Shown one piece after another: positions 51,794 through 61,265 of a DNA stretch of 64,000 bases. The notes under the pieces are model-generated. The model did no database searches. It worked only from the letters and a program-made list of their open reading frames with translations, and was not told the DNA's origin. Position numbers and translations under genes: made by a program. The stretch comes from Sporosarcina sp. ACRSL (GTDB lineage: Bacteria; Bacillota; Bacilli; Bacillales_A; Planococcaceae). Positions within the stretch are counted from its first letter, which is position 1. Every line of letters starts with the position of its first letter. Where the stretch lies: the NCBI RefSeq assembly GCF_022346605.1, contig NZ_JAKRNT010000001.1, positions 124,001 to 188,000 of the forward strand, read 5' to 3'.

Positions 51794-53509
51794 ATGGACA
51801 ATAAAGCAATCAGTCAATATAAAGATAAATTGATGAAGGAACGGAAGATGAGGCTGGAATACGAAGAAAAGTATAAGTCCATTATCGATCATAATCTTGA
51901 TCCGATTATTACAATCACTCCGAATAACCGGATTTCATATGCAAATATTGCTGTCCATCATGCATTCGGTTATCGCTTGAAAGAATTGACTGGACGATCC
52001 ATTGCTGATTTGATCGGCGAAGAAAAAGTTGCTGATTTTAAAAAGTTCCTGTCTAGTGCATTTTCTGGTGAATCCATTGAAATGGAAGGGATACCATTTT
52101 TCCATAAGCATGGTAAATTTTTATCAACTTACGTAAAGACGATCCCGGTTTCAATCCGCGGAACGATTAAAGAAATCCATTTAATCCTACGGGATACTTC
52201 CTTTCATCTTAAAAATAACGAAAGGCTGCTATTCCTTTCCTACCACGACCAACTGACAGGCTTATGGAATAGGCGGGCATTGAAGGAGCACTTTGAAGTT
52301 GATGCGGATTACTCGCTTCGGAGTGATGAAAAACTTTCATTGATCCATTTGGATTTGGATCGGTTTAATACGATCAATGATTCCATCGGTAGAAATGGCG
52401 CTGATGAAATCCTGAAAATGATCGCGGAGCGAATGAAGATGGTTTGTCCAAAAGAGGGAAAGCTCTATCGAAATGGTGGAGATGAATATCTTCTCTTGCT
52501 AAGAAACCATTCCATTGAAAAAACGGAAAAGCTCGTCCAAAAAATAATGAGCGATTTCACAAAACCATTTTACTTTAATCATCAAGAATATTTCCTATCA
52601 TCGTCCGTCGGTATTTCAGTTTACCCTGATGATGGGACGATCTTAGAAGAGCTGCTTCAAAAAGCCGAGCAAGCTGTTCGATATGTAAAAGAACGTGGCC
52701 GTTCCCATTACCGGTTTTATCGTGAAGAGATGAATACCGCCTTTACCGACACAGCACTCATGGAAGCCCATTTACGCAGAGCAATCGAGTTCAATGAGCT
52801 AGAACTTCACTATCAGCCGCAAGTTAATTTGCAAACTGGAGAAATTGATAGCTTTGAGGCATTGTTGCGCTGGAATAACCGGAAGTTCGGTTTTGTTTCT
52901 CCTGCCCAATTCATTCCAATGGCGGAGGAATCAGGTTTGATCCACTCGATTGGAGATTGGGTGCTTGAAGTTGTCTGCAAACAGTTGAGGGAATGGCAGG
53001 ATAAGCAATTCAGACCTGTTCGGATTGCGGTAAATATCTCCCCACAGCAATTCAGAACGGGAGCATTTGCTGAAAAGGCTAAACAAATCATTGAAAAGTA
53101 CAAAATACATCCATCTTCATTTGAAGTTGAAATAACGGAAACTGCCTTGACGTATATGAAAGATACTCTTTCAACACTGCAAAAATTGAAGGAGATTGGC
53201 GTTACGATTTCAGTCGATGATTTCGGGACGGGGTATTCTTCACTCAGCTATTTGAAGCAGTATCCAATTGATATTATTAAAATCGATCGTTCGTTCATCA
53301 AAGATATTGAACTGGATGAAAAGAATGAGGCTATTGCGAAGACAATTATTAATCTCGCCCACAGTCTTGGTATGCAAGTGATTGCGGAAGGTGTCGAAAA
53401 AGATTTACAGGCGGAGATTTTGAAAGAAGCGGCTTGCCATAAGGCGCAAGGGTTTTTATTCAGCAAGGCAATTCCTGCCTCGGAAATCGTTGAAAAATAT
53501 TTTGCATAA
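51794..53509 (+). CDS. PAS-GGDEF-EAL cyclic-di-GMP signalling protein
   Basis: A 571-residue cytosolic protein: PAS about 28-135 (YKSIIDHNLDPIITITPNNR), GGDEF about 150-310 with the active-site loop reading GGDEY (228-232) and HLDLDRFNTINDSIG, and EAL about 325-570 with E355-A356-L357, EITETAL, DDFGTGYSSLSYL and IAEGVE. The EAL catalytic set looks complete, so it should hydrolyse c-di-GMP; the GGDEY cyclase may be active or a GTP sensor. The ATG at 51794 follows GGAGG. A TTGTCGAA string lies about 100 bp upstream. Confidence 0.93.
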   Translation: MDNKAISQYKDKLMKERKMRLEYEEKYKSIIDHNLDPIITITPNNRISYANIAVHHAFGYRLKELTGRSIADLIGEEKVADFKKFLSSAFSGESIEMEGIPFFHKHGKFLSTYVKTIPVSIRGTIKEIHLILRDTSFHLKNNERLLFLSYHDQLTGLWNRRALKEHFEVDADYSLRSDEKLSLIHLDLDRFNTINDSIGRNGADEILKMIAERMKMVCPKEGKLYRNGGDEYLLLLRNHSIEKTEKLVQKIMSDFTKPFYFNHQEYFLSSSVGISVYPDDGTILEELLQKAEQAVRYVKERGRSHYRFYREEMNTAFTDTALMEAHLRRAIEFNELELHYQPQVNLQTGEIDSFEALLRWNNRKFGFVSPAQFIPMAEESGLIHSIGDWVLEVVCKQLREWQDKQFRPVRIAVNISPQQFRTGAFAEKAKQIIEKYKIHPSSFEVEITETALTYMKDTLSTLQKLKEIGVTISVDDFGTGYSSLSYLKQYPIDIIKIDRSFIKDIELDEKNEAIAKTIINLAHSLGMQVIAEGVEKDLQAEILKEAACHKAQGFLFSKAIPASEIVEKYFA

Positions 53510-53513
53510 CGAT

Positions 53514-53562
53514 AAAGACTTCCTTTCTTGACGTAACTGTCATCGGAAAGGAAGTCTTTTTT
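53514..53562 (+). terminator. Rho-independent terminator
   Basis: AAAGACTTCCTTTC / GGAAAGGAAGTCTTTTTT hairpin after the GGDEF-EAL gene. Confidence 0.85.
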
Positions 53563-53639
53563 GAAGTGAGTGTCGTTTATTACAGAAAGTTATGATACAA
53601 TTATGAGTGAATATTCATTCATTTGAAATGGGGGATTGT

Positions 53640-54398
53640 ATGTTTACAGACAAAGTAATCATTGTTACGGGTGGATCGAATGGAATGGGGAAATATATGG
53701 CGAAGAAATTTGCCGATGAAGGAGCGAACGTAATCATTACAGGGCGTGACGCTGATCGGTTAGAAGCCGCAAGGGCAGAAATAGGGGAGCGCGCACATAC
53801 GTATCAGATGGATGTCCGCAATTTAGAAAATGTACAAGGCATGGTTGAGTTTGCCGACGAGAAGTTCGGTAAAATCGACGGGCTCGTAAATAATGCTGCA
53901 GGAAACTTCCTCGTTCATGCAGAAGAACTTTCTCCAAATGGATGGAAGGCCGTGATTGATATCGTCTTGAATGGGACATTTTATTGTACGAGCGCAGTCG
54001 GCAATTATTGGATTAAAAAAGGACAAAAAGGCGCGATACTAAACATGCTTGCCACATACGCTTGGGATGCGGGTCCGGGTGTTGTTCATTCAGCCGCAGC
54101 AAAGGCTGGTGTCATGTCGTTGACACGCACGCTCGCTGTTGAATGGGGAAGGAAGTTTGGATTCAGAGTGAACGGGATTGCACCAGGGCCAATCGAAAGA
54201 ACTGGAGGAGCAGAACGTTTATTCCAATCCGAAGAAGCCGCAAAGAGGACGATCAACTCAGTCCCGCTAGGCCGTATCGGCAAGCCGGAAGAAATCGCCG
54301 AATTGGCAGCATTTATCATGTCCGACAAAGCATCCTACATGAACGGCGAAATTGTAACACTCGACGGAGGACAATGGCTTAATCAATATCCATTCTAA
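53640..54398 (+). CDS. fadH: 2,4-dienoyl-CoA reductase (short-chain dehydrogenase, FadH/YkuF)
   Basis: A 252-residue SDR enzyme. TGGSNGMGKYMAKKFAD binds NADPH, NNAAGNFLVHAEELSPNGW and NGTFYCTSAVG follow. The usual YxxxK is replaced by SxxxK (HSAAAKAG), the arrangement of DECR-type dienoyl reductases. It ends GGQWLNQYPF like B. subtilis FadH. It removes conjugated double bonds during unsaturated fatty-acid oxidation. The ATG at 53640 follows GGGGGA. Its stop codon is embedded in the start of a repeat element. Confidence 0.92.
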   Translation: MFTDKVIIVTGGSNGMGKYMAKKFADEGANVIITGRDADRLEAARAEIGERAHTYQMDVRNLENVQGMVEFADEKFGKIDGLVNNAAGNFLVHAEELSPNGWKAVIDIVLNGTFYCTSAVGNYWIKKGQKGAILNMLATYAWDAGPGVVHSAAAKAGVMSLTRTLAVEWGRKFGFRVNGIAPGPIERTGGAERLFQSEEAAKRTINSVPLGRIGKPEEIAELAAFIMSDKASYMNGEIVTLDGGQWLNQYPF

Positions 54399-54514
54399 AG
54401 CGGAGTGCGGCGTTAGACGCGACAGGCGCTGGAGGTCTTGAGATAAAGGCGTTATTTGCCTTTATCCTCAAGACCGAAGCGACCCGAGAGGCTGCCGCAC
54501 GGAGCTGGATGTAA
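54397..54514. repeat. Hairpin repeat element after fadH
   Basis: Begins AAAGCGGAG at the fadH stop and ends GGAGCTGGATG. Outer arms GTGCGGC (54405-54411) and GCCGCAC (54494-54500). The inner hairpin has GGTCTTGAG/CTCAAGACC and TAAAGGC/GCCTTTA (54434-54475), with GCGACAGGC before it and CCCGAG after. It is the same layout as the element after qoxD, with different stem sequences. Confidence 0.75.
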
Positions 54515-54586
54515 AAAATATGTAGTATCTTTTCTCCTATCTTGCACATGCTAATCGTAATTCGTGCAAAAGGGAGGGAATCCATA

Positions 54587-54823
54587 ATGGCAATATGGAT
54601 TATTCCACTATTGATCGTCTTTGCAATCATTGGTTTTATCGCATGGAAAGCAGTAAGAAAATGGGATATGGTAGCAGCGACAACATTCGATGAAAAGGAT
54701 CATGCTATACCGAGAGCTGTCGAAAAACACCCGTTTACATTAAATCCAATCATTTGGGTAATCGGTGTAGCATCGATCTTCATACTGTTTGTCATTTTCT
54801 ATTACTGGGCCTCTTCCATTTAG
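54587..54823 (+). CDS. Small two-helix membrane protein
   Basis: A 78-residue protein with hydrophobic segments at about 2-20 and 52-75 flanking a polar loop (VRKWDMVAATTFDEKDHAIP). The ATG follows AGGGAGGG at ideal spacing; an in-frame ATG 45 bp upstream overlaps no ribosome site. It lies between fadH and darB. No family recognised. Confidence 0.6.
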   Translation: MAIWIIPLLIVFAIIGFIAWKAVRKWDMVAATTFDEKDHAIPRAVEKHPFTLNPIIWVIGVASIFILFVIFYYWASSI

Positions 54824-54935
54824 GAAGGGGTTTTCGTCTGGCCCAACAATTTTCAATGGGATGTTCACTCTCTCTTATGGTATGATAGGGTTGTAGAATT
54901 GTTATGATAGCTTTCATCAGAAGGAGCGATTTTCA

Positions 54936-55373
54936 ATGATTTCTGTAAATAACAGGGATTTTCTTCAGGTACCGATTGCCGATTATTTAATTCCTGCTGA
55001 AAAGGTTGCATGTGTGCAAGTCGGTAATAACGCGGAACACGCCCTTCTCGTCCTGACGAAAACCGGTTATTCTGCAATACCTGTCATTGATGTAAAGAAC
55101 CAACTTAGAGGACTGCTAGGGATTGGAATGATTACAGACGCTATATTGGGATTGGAAAGGATCGAGTATGAAAAGCTAGCTGATCTGAAAGTCGATCACA
55201 TTATGCAAACAGACATCCCTACAATTACAACTACTGATAAATTCCAAAAAGGATTAGATTTACTCATTAATCACACTTTCCTATGTGTCACTGAAGAGGA
55301 CGGCACATTTGCGGGTATACTCACGAGAAGAGTCATGTTGAAGGAATTCAAAAAATACTTGTACATGAAATGA
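54936..55373 (+). CDS. darB: CBS-domain protein DarB (YkuL)
   Basis: A 145-residue protein of two CBS repeats. CVQVGNNAEHALLVLTKTGYSAIPV and MQTDIPTITTTDKFQKGLDLLINHTFLCVTEEDG, with GLERIEYEKL between, match B. subtilis DarB, a c-di-AMP binding protein that in its free form activates Rel and pyruvate carboxylase. The shared neighbourhood (fadH upstream, ccpC downstream) supports orthology. Ribosome site AAGGAGCG. Confidence 0.92.
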   Translation: MISVNNRDFLQVPIADYLIPAEKVACVQVGNNAEHALLVLTKTGYSAIPVIDVKNQLRGLLGIGMITDAILGLERIEYEKLADLKVDHIMQTDIPTITTTDKFQKGLDLLINHTFLCVTEEDGTFAGILTRRVMLKEFKKYLYMK

Positions 55374-55407
55374 TTTTTGTTCAATGGATAGATATTTCCT
55401 TGAATAG

Positions 55408-55432
55408 AAGGCTCCAATCGGGGCCTTTTGTT
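55408..55432 (+). terminator. Rho-independent terminator
   Basis: AGGCtCC / GGgGCCT hairpin with TTTTGTTATT tail after darB. Confidence 0.65.
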
Positions 55433-55464
55433 ATTTATCGGCCTTTTTGGAAAGGGGTACACGA

Positions 55465-56952
55465 ATGACTATACATAAAAAGACGAATCGGCCATTTGTC
55501 CTTATATCTGTCATGCTCGCGATGTTTGTCGGTGCAGTTGAGGCGACAATTGTGTCAACGGCCATGCCTGCGATTGCGGGAGAGCTTGGTGGATTTTCGA
55601 GATATAGCTGGATTTTCTCTGCTTATTTGCTTATGAGTACCGTAACAGTGCTCATCTATGGCAAACTGGCAGATCTGTTCGGCAGAAAGCCGGTATTTTT
55701 TGTAGGCTTATCTATTTTCTTAATTGGTTCCATTCTTTGCGGTTTCGCCACGTCTATGGAGCTGCTCATTATTTATAGACTGATCCAAGGTCTCGGAGCA
55801 GGTGCGGTCATGCCAATCGCAACGACAATTGTAGGAGATATCTATACGACGGAAGAACGTGCGAAAATACAAGGATATTTATCAAGCGTATGGGGTGTTT
55901 CAGCAGTCTCCGGACCTGTCATCGGCGGCTTGATTGTCCAATATATGGATTGGAAATATGTGTTTTGGGTGAATGTCCCTTTAGGCTTGTTAGCGATGGT
56001 AGGGATCTATTTCTTTCTTCACGAACCTCAGACAGACCGTAAAGTCGCCATCGATTATAAAGGAGCCGTATTATTGACTGCATCCTTGTCGATCATCCTA
56101 TTTTGGCTCGTTGAAGGTGGACAATCCTTTACAAGATTTTCTTCGATCAGCCTACTCCTTCTATTGCTAGGCGGTGCGCTATTTGCGTTATTCATATGGA
56201 TTGAAAGGAAAGCCGAAGATCCGATGATGCCCTTCTCCATTTGGAAAAACCCTGTCATTTTATATGCAAATCTCGTATCACTCACGACAGGGGTCATTTT
56301 AATTGGCATCTCATCATATTTGCCTACATATGTAACAGGAGTCATGGAACAGTCTGCCATGATTGCCGGCTTCACCTTGACTGCGATGTCGATTGGATGG
56401 CCGATCGCCTCTTCCGTTGCAGGGCATTTGTTGATCAGGTTCGGTACTTTTTCTGTTTCGTTTGCCGGAGGTATCTCCCTAGTCGCGGGTTCACTCATGT
56501 TTATTTGGATGTCGGGGGAATCGGGTCCTTTGTGGGCTGCATTATCAAGCTTTTTCGTCGGCGTTGGAATGGGATTGACGAGCACATCGTTCATCGTCAC
56601 GATTCAAGGGGCTGTCAGTCGGGAACAACGTGGATCCGCAACGGCAGCCAACATGTTCATGAGGAACTTCGGGAATACGATCGGTGCAGCTATTTTCGGA
56701 GCCGTATTGAATGGGTCATTGCTGTCTTCCTTCCGGGGAAGGAATCTAGATTATGAAGTGAATGACATTAATCTTTTATTGACGGAAGAGTCACGGTCGA
56801 CATTGCCTAGTTCCAAATTGAATATTCTACAGCAAGCGCTCGATGGTTCTTTGCAATGGGTATATGTGGCTGTACTCGTTTTTGCGGTCATTAGCCTGCT
56901 GCTTATCTTACGAATTCCTAAAGGAAAGGTGGTTCTTCATGACGACAACTGA
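55465..56952 (+). CDS. MFS drug exporter, DHA2 (14-helix) family
   Basis: A 495-residue transporter with 14 predicted helices. VEATIVSTAMPAIAGELG is the DHA2 TM1 motif, GKLADLFGRKPVF is motif A and IQGLGAGAVMPIA is motif B; RQ-type motif C lies at VWGVSAVSGPVIGG. It should extrude drugs or organic cations by proton antiport. The ATG at 55465 follows AAAGGGGTACACG; it is 14 bp overlapped by the next gene. It resembles the Bmr3/LfrA group. Confidence 0.88.
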   Translation: MTIHKKTNRPFVLISVMLAMFVGAVEATIVSTAMPAIAGELGGFSRYSWIFSAYLLMSTVTVLIYGKLADLFGRKPVFFVGLSIFLIGSILCGFATSMELLIIYRLIQGLGAGAVMPIATTIVGDIYTTEERAKIQGYLSSVWGVSAVSGPVIGGLIVQYMDWKYVFWVNVPLGLLAMVGIYFFLHEPQTDRKVAIDYKGAVLLTASLSIILFWLVEGGQSFTRFSSISLLLLLLGGALFALFIWIERKAEDPMMPFSIWKNPVILYANLVSLTTGVILIGISSYLPTYVTGVMEQSAMIAGFTLTAMSIGWPIASSVAGHLLIRFGTFSVSFAGGISLVAGSLMFIWMSGESGPLWAALSSFFVGVGMGLTSTSFIVTIQGAVSREQRGSATAANMFMRNFGNTIGAAIFGAVLNGSLLSSFRGRNLDYEVNDINLLLTEESRSTLPSSKLNILQQALDGSLQWVYVAVLVFAVISLLLILRIPKGKVVLHDDN

Positions 56953-57829
56953 ATTAGAAATCATTAAAGCACTTGCGGAGGAAGGGAATATGCGCAAGGC
57001 TGCTGAACGACTTTTCTTGTCCCAGCCAGCCTTGTCCCAACGGCTTCAAACAATTGAAAAAGAATGGGGGACAATGCTGTTCATCCGTTCTCAAAAAGGG
57101 CTGGAGCCGACTCCTGCCGGTGAGCTCGTCATTGCTTTCGCGAAAGAGACGATTGTGAAAAAAGAGGAAACTGCCGAGATGATCGCTTCTTTGGCGGATA
57201 AAGTGCACGGCACCCTTAAAATCGCTTGTGCATCCATTGTTGGCCAAACGTGGCTGCCGCAAGTATTGAAAGAATTCGTCCAACTATATCCTGACGCAAA
57301 GGTGTCATTGATGACCGGATGGAGCTCGGAAATTGTAAAAGCACTTTATGATGGGGAAGCGCACATCGGTATTGTTCGCGGACAAGTCGATTGGAAAAGC
57401 AGGAAATCCTATTTGTTTCGGGATCGCCTCTATTTGGTTGATAAAGAAATAACATCGATCAATGAATTGACGAATACTGATCGCACATTCATTCAATTTA
57501 AAAGTGATTCGAATTATTACATGGAAATCCAAAGATGGTGGCAACGTCATTTTTCACAATACCCAAAAAGGCAGATTACAGTCGATCAGATTGAGACATG
57601 CAAGCAATTGGCGTTGAATGGAATTGGGTATGCGATTTTGCCATCAATCACTTTGGCGGGAGACGAAAAAGTGAATAAAATACCTTTGCTGAACAGCGAA
57701 GAGGAATTTGAATTGACGAGAGATACGTGGTTGATTGGCTACGACTCGACTTTTGAACTGAAGCAAGTAAGCGCTTTTACTGAAATTGTTAACTTACATG
57801 CTGAAAAATTAAGAAAAGAATTGAAGTGA
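56939..57829 (+). CDS. ccpC: LysR family regulator, CcpC-like
   Basis: A 296-residue LysR protein. N-terminal winged helix (EEGNMRKAAERLFLSQPALSQ), then an effector domain including KSDSNYYMEIQRWWQRHF, QIETCKQLALNGIGYAILP and RDTWLIGYDSTFELKQV. These segments match B. subtilis CcpC (YkuM), which senses citrate and represses citB and citZ. It overlaps the MFS gene by 14 bp, so it may be made mainly from that transcript here. The ATG follows GGAAAGGTGG. Confidence 0.88.
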   Translation: MTTTELEIIKALAEEGNMRKAAERLFLSQPALSQRLQTIEKEWGTMLFIRSQKGLEPTPAGELVIAFAKETIVKKEETAEMIASLADKVHGTLKIACASIVGQTWLPQVLKEFVQLYPDAKVSLMTGWSSEIVKALYDGEAHIGIVRGQVDWKSRKSYLFRDRLYLVDKEITSINELTNTDRTFIQFKSDSNYYMEIQRWWQRHFSQYPKRQITVDQIETCKQLALNGIGYAILPSITLAGDEKVNKIPLLNSEEEFELTRDTWLIGYDSTFELKQVSAFTEIVNLHAEKLRKELK

Positions 57830-57836
57830 ATGGAAC

Positions 57837-57869
57837 TTTCCTAATTTTGTTACGTACTAATTAGGAAAG
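57837..57869. other. 11-bp inverted repeat upstream of the large operon
   Basis: CTTTCCTAATT and its exact complement (57859-57869) with an 11-base spacer, between ccpC and the operon at 57911. No T-run follows, so it could be an operator rather than a terminator. Confidence 0.5.
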
Positions 57870-57910
57870 GTAAATAGAATATTGGCGTGATCCAATAGGG
57901 GGGAACATAT

Positions 57911-60337
57911 ATGTGGAAGAAACAATTGGGGTTCGTCATTGCGATCTTTGTCGTCTTCTTACTCCTGCCAGCTGCCCACGCTTCTGCTGCTCCCGAACTA
58001 AGAGCGAAGGTGTCAGCTGGTTTTGACGGGAAAGCAAAGTTTGGTAAAGGGGGGCCTATTACAGTTGAAATTGAGAATAATGGGACATCTGCATTCATCG
58101 GGGATATGGTCATAGATACCCAACAGTCGTATGAGTCAGGGGTTGGGGAAGTGTTCCCGATTGAAATTGCTGCAGGTGAAACGAAAACCATTACGTTCAT
58201 TAATCCGAAAATGTTTGATTTCAATATGTATGGCATGAATACGAAATCCATCTTTTTTTATGAAGGAGGATGGAAAAAAGGTAAAGAAATTGAACATAAA
58301 GGAGCACAGCAAATAACGGTTGCAATGTACCATGACGACACGAAAATCATTACGGCTTTTACCGACAACATTGACCGTTTATCAGCTGTAAAAGGTGTTC
58401 GGCTCACGAATATTCATAGCACCCAATTGATAGATGCTTCAAAAATCGCTTCGATGAAACTTCCGGAAGAAGCGGCAGGGTGGGGACCGGCGGATATAAT
58501 CGTCATTGACGAATATCCGATTGCGGACTTGTCTGCAACTGAACAACAAGCTTTGCTCAACTGGGTAAGATCTGGAGGGGTCATTGTATTTGGCGGATCG
58601 GATCATGTTGCAGCGGAGTCTGGTATTTTTTCCGAATACTTGCCCTTGACAGTCAACGGGAAGAAAACAATCGGTCCGGAAGTGTTCAACGAATGGATGG
58701 GTAGGGAAGATTTCGATCAATCAATTCCGATTTCGACTACTCAGTTGAATGCTGACTCCAAAGCTGTCTATACGAAGGATGACGATATACTCGCAGCAAT
58801 AAAGCCACTAGGAAAAGGTATTGTTCTGCAAACGGCCTTCTCGGTAGGGGATGAACCGTTTTCTAAAATGGCGGGAGCTTCTGCCGTTTGGTCAAATTTG
58901 CTCGATAAAGCGGAACAGACACGAATAGCTGGCGGTATGACGCCGTATTACTACGACCCGATGGAATCTTTACGATGGACGATTGGAAATTCAAACGAAC
59001 TATTTCCGTCTTTTAAAGTGTCTGCTCCTCTACTATTCGGAGTGATCATTTTTTACATCATTATTATCATCCCTGTCTTATACATAATTTTAAAACGTAA
59101 AGACAAGCGGGAACATGCTTGGTGGATCATTCCTTCCATCTCTGTTGTAGTATCTGTCTTCATCTTTGCCTATGGGGCACGCGACCGGATCGGCCAAGCG
59201 CAAATTCAGCAAACGTCTGCATTTGATGTGAACCAAGATGGTAGCCTTTCTGGTTATTTCGTTGAGTCGATTTTGACGAATAAGTCGGGGGATTTTGTTT
59301 TTTCAGCGCCTAAAGAAACGACAATGTCAACGTACACACCATACTCAATGGGGATTTTTGGACCCCCTTCAATGGTTGGTAACTCCCACAAGCGCGCTTT
59401 GATCGAAAGGAGTGCAACAGGATCGAACTTGCACCTCCGTGATATCGGCTATTGGGATGTCGCTACAGTGTATGGACAAACGACTTTGGAGCCAATCGGG
59501 AATTTCGATATAGCGTTGACTGTTAAAGACAAACAACTGACAGGAGAAATCACGAATAACTTCCCATTCTCTGTGAATGATCTCGCCATTTGGTCAGGAA
59601 ATAGAAGAATCAAAATCGGAGATTTAGGACCTGGAGAAACATTGAAGGTAAATGAAACATTGAAGACTTCAACATTGATTCGAAAAATGTCTTCCAACTC
59701 CATGTATATGGGGCCTATGGGGCAAATTCCGAGTACATCGGACGATCTTATGAAAATAAGAAAAGATAGCCTCGTCGCTTTTTCGGGAAATACGATGAAC
59801 AGCGAAGCGAAACCGGTCCTCATAGGCTATACGGATACAAAAATCGTGCCGATCGAACTCGAAAATACAAAGGCCGTAACGGATTCCTTAACGATGCTTT
59901 CACAAGCGTTCACACCAAAAGTCGAGTTTAGCGGTAGCTTTACTGTTGATCCGGAAATGATGACGATGACAATCCTTTCGGAAGGAAGCAATATGCAGGC
60001 ACATCCTTACGGACACCCGGCAAATATGTACTTTTTCAATGAGTCTTCCTACATCCAAACGTGGCAAGTGCCTGAGGAGTTGGTGAAAAATGTATCGAAA
60101 TGGAATTCGATGGATATTTCCAAGATTCAAAATCAGGTTTACGCATTAAGTATTTGGAATGTGAAAACGAATGAATTCGATTCGCTCGAATCCAAAAGGA
60201 AATTGACGTTGGATTCAATCGGCGACTTTGTAACAGAAGATGGAAAAGTGATGTTGAAAATGGAGTTCAACAACAATCAGCATGGCAATGAAGCACAAGC
60301 TCCTGAAATTAAGCTGCATGGCGAGGTGAAGAAATGA
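57911..60337 (+). CDS. Large exported membrane protein of unknown function
   Basis: An 808-residue protein: signal peptide 1-27 (ending AHASA), an external domain of about 345 residues that includes immunoglobulin-like strands (GPITVEIENNGTSAFIG) and a Rossmann-like part (DIIVIDEYPIADLSATEQQA; VIVFGGSD), two membrane helices (about 373-394 and 404-424), and a further 380-residue external region. The second part recalls glutamine-amidotransferase-like sensors in MoxR/ABC clusters. Its stop overlaps the ABC ATPase start by four bases. A binding or adaptor role for the transporter is likely but unproven. Confidence 0.75.
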   Translation: MWKKQLGFVIAIFVVFLLLPAAHASAAPELRAKVSAGFDGKAKFGKGGPITVEIENNGTSAFIGDMVIDTQQSYESGVGEVFPIEIAAGETKTITFINPKMFDFNMYGMNTKSIFFYEGGWKKGKEIEHKGAQQITVAMYHDDTKIITAFTDNIDRLSAVKGVRLTNIHSTQLIDASKIASMKLPEEAAGWGPADIIVIDEYPIADLSATEQQALLNWVRSGGVIVFGGSDHVAAESGIFSEYLPLTVNGKKTIGPEVFNEWMGREDFDQSIPISTTQLNADSKAVYTKDDDILAAIKPLGKGIVLQTAFSVGDEPFSKMAGASAVWSNLLDKAEQTRIAGGMTPYYYDPMESLRWTIGNSNELFPSFKVSAPLLFGVIIFYIIIIIPVLYIILKRKDKREHAWWIIPSISVVVSVFIFAYGARDRIGQAQIQQTSAFDVNQDGSLSGYFVESILTNKSGDFVFSAPKETTMSTYTPYSMGIFGPPSMVGNSHKRALIERSATGSNLHLRDIGYWDVATVYGQTTLEPIGNFDIALTVKDKQLTGEITNNFPFSVNDLAIWSGNRRIKIGDLGPGETLKVNETLKTSTLIRKMSSNSMYMGPMGQIPSTSDDLMKIRKDSLVAFSGNTMNSEAKPVLIGYTDTKIVPIELENTKAVTDSLTMLSQAFTPKVEFSGSFTVDPEMMTMTILSEGSNMQAHPYGHPANMYFFNESSYIQTWQVPEELVKNVSKWNSMDISKIQNQVYALSIWNVKTNEFDSLESKRKLTLDSIGDFVTEDGKVMLKMEFNNNQHGNEAQAPEIKLHGEVKK

Positions 60338-61263
60338 TTGAAATCAAAGGGTTGACGAAAAAATACGGACAATTCACCGCGCTCGATAATTTGAATTTAA
60401 CGTTGAATGAAGGTACCGTTTTCGGTTTTGTCGGTGCAAATGGTGCGGGTAAGTCGACAACATTTCTCATTGTTTCCACATTATTGCAGCCGACTTCGGG
60501 TGATGTTTTTATAGATGGAGTAAGTGTCCGGGAAAAACCAGCAGAAATCCGGAAGCTGATTGGCTATATGCCGGACTTTTTTGGAGTGTACGATCAGTTG
60601 AAAGCAGATGAATATCTCGATTTTTACGGTGCGAGCTATGGGATTCCAGAGGAAGAGAGAAAGAAACTCATTCCTCAGCTGTTGGAATTGGTAAATTTAT
60701 CACATAAGAGATATTCATATGTCGACCTTTTATCGAGAGGGATGAAGCAAAGGCTATGCCTGGCGAGATGTCTTATTCACGATCCAAAGGTGCTCATTTT
60801 GGATGAACCGGCTTCTGGCCTTGACCCGAGGGCGCGTATCGAAATGCGTGATATTTTGAAGACATTGAAAGGCATGGGTAAAACGATTTTAATTTCATCG
60901 CATATTTTGCCTGAACTGTCGGAGATGTGCGATGAAATCGGAGTCATTGACAATGGAAAGTTAATTGCCCATGGATCCGTTGCTGATATTCAGAAGAAGC
61001 TGCAAGGTGAAAAGGTAATTACAGTCCGGCTAACGGATAAAATCGATGAGGCCATATCATTTTTTGAAGATCAACCACATGTCACTTCAATTGAAGAGTT
61101 GGATGGAGACGAAGGCATATCCTTCATCTACAAAGGTGAGGACGCCGAGCAGATCGATATGCTGAAGCGGGCAGTACTCAATGATTTGCCAATCGTTTCA
61201 TTCATGGAGCATGTGACAAACTTAGAAGATGTCTTTATGGAAATTACGAAAGGAGCCGACTGA
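60334..61263 (+). CDS. ABC transporter ATP-binding protein
   Basis: A 309-residue ABC ATPase: Walker A GANGAGKSTT, Q-loop region LIGYMPDFFGVYDQL, signature LSRGMKQRL, Walker B VLILDEPASGLD and H-loop ISSHI. The 80-residue C-terminal extension is typical of ABC-2 exporters (CcmA/NatA type). ATGA overlap with the upstream gene and 2-bp spacing to the permease gene show tight coupling. Confidence 0.93.
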   Translation: MIEIKGLTKKYGQFTALDNLNLTLNEGTVFGFVGANGAGKSTTFLIVSTLLQPTSGDVFIDGVSVREKPAEIRKLIGYMPDFFGVYDQLKADEYLDFYGASYGIPEEERKKLIPQLLELVNLSHKRYSYVDLLSRGMKQRLCLARCLIHDPKVLILDEPASGLDPRARIEMRDILKTLKGMGKTILISSHILPELSEMCDEIGVIDNGKLIAHGSVADIQKKLQGEKVITVRLTDKIDEAISFFEDQPHVTSIEELDGDEGISFIYKGEDAEQIDMLKRAVLNDLPIVSFMEHVTNLEDVFMEITKGAD

Positions 61264-61265
61264 AG

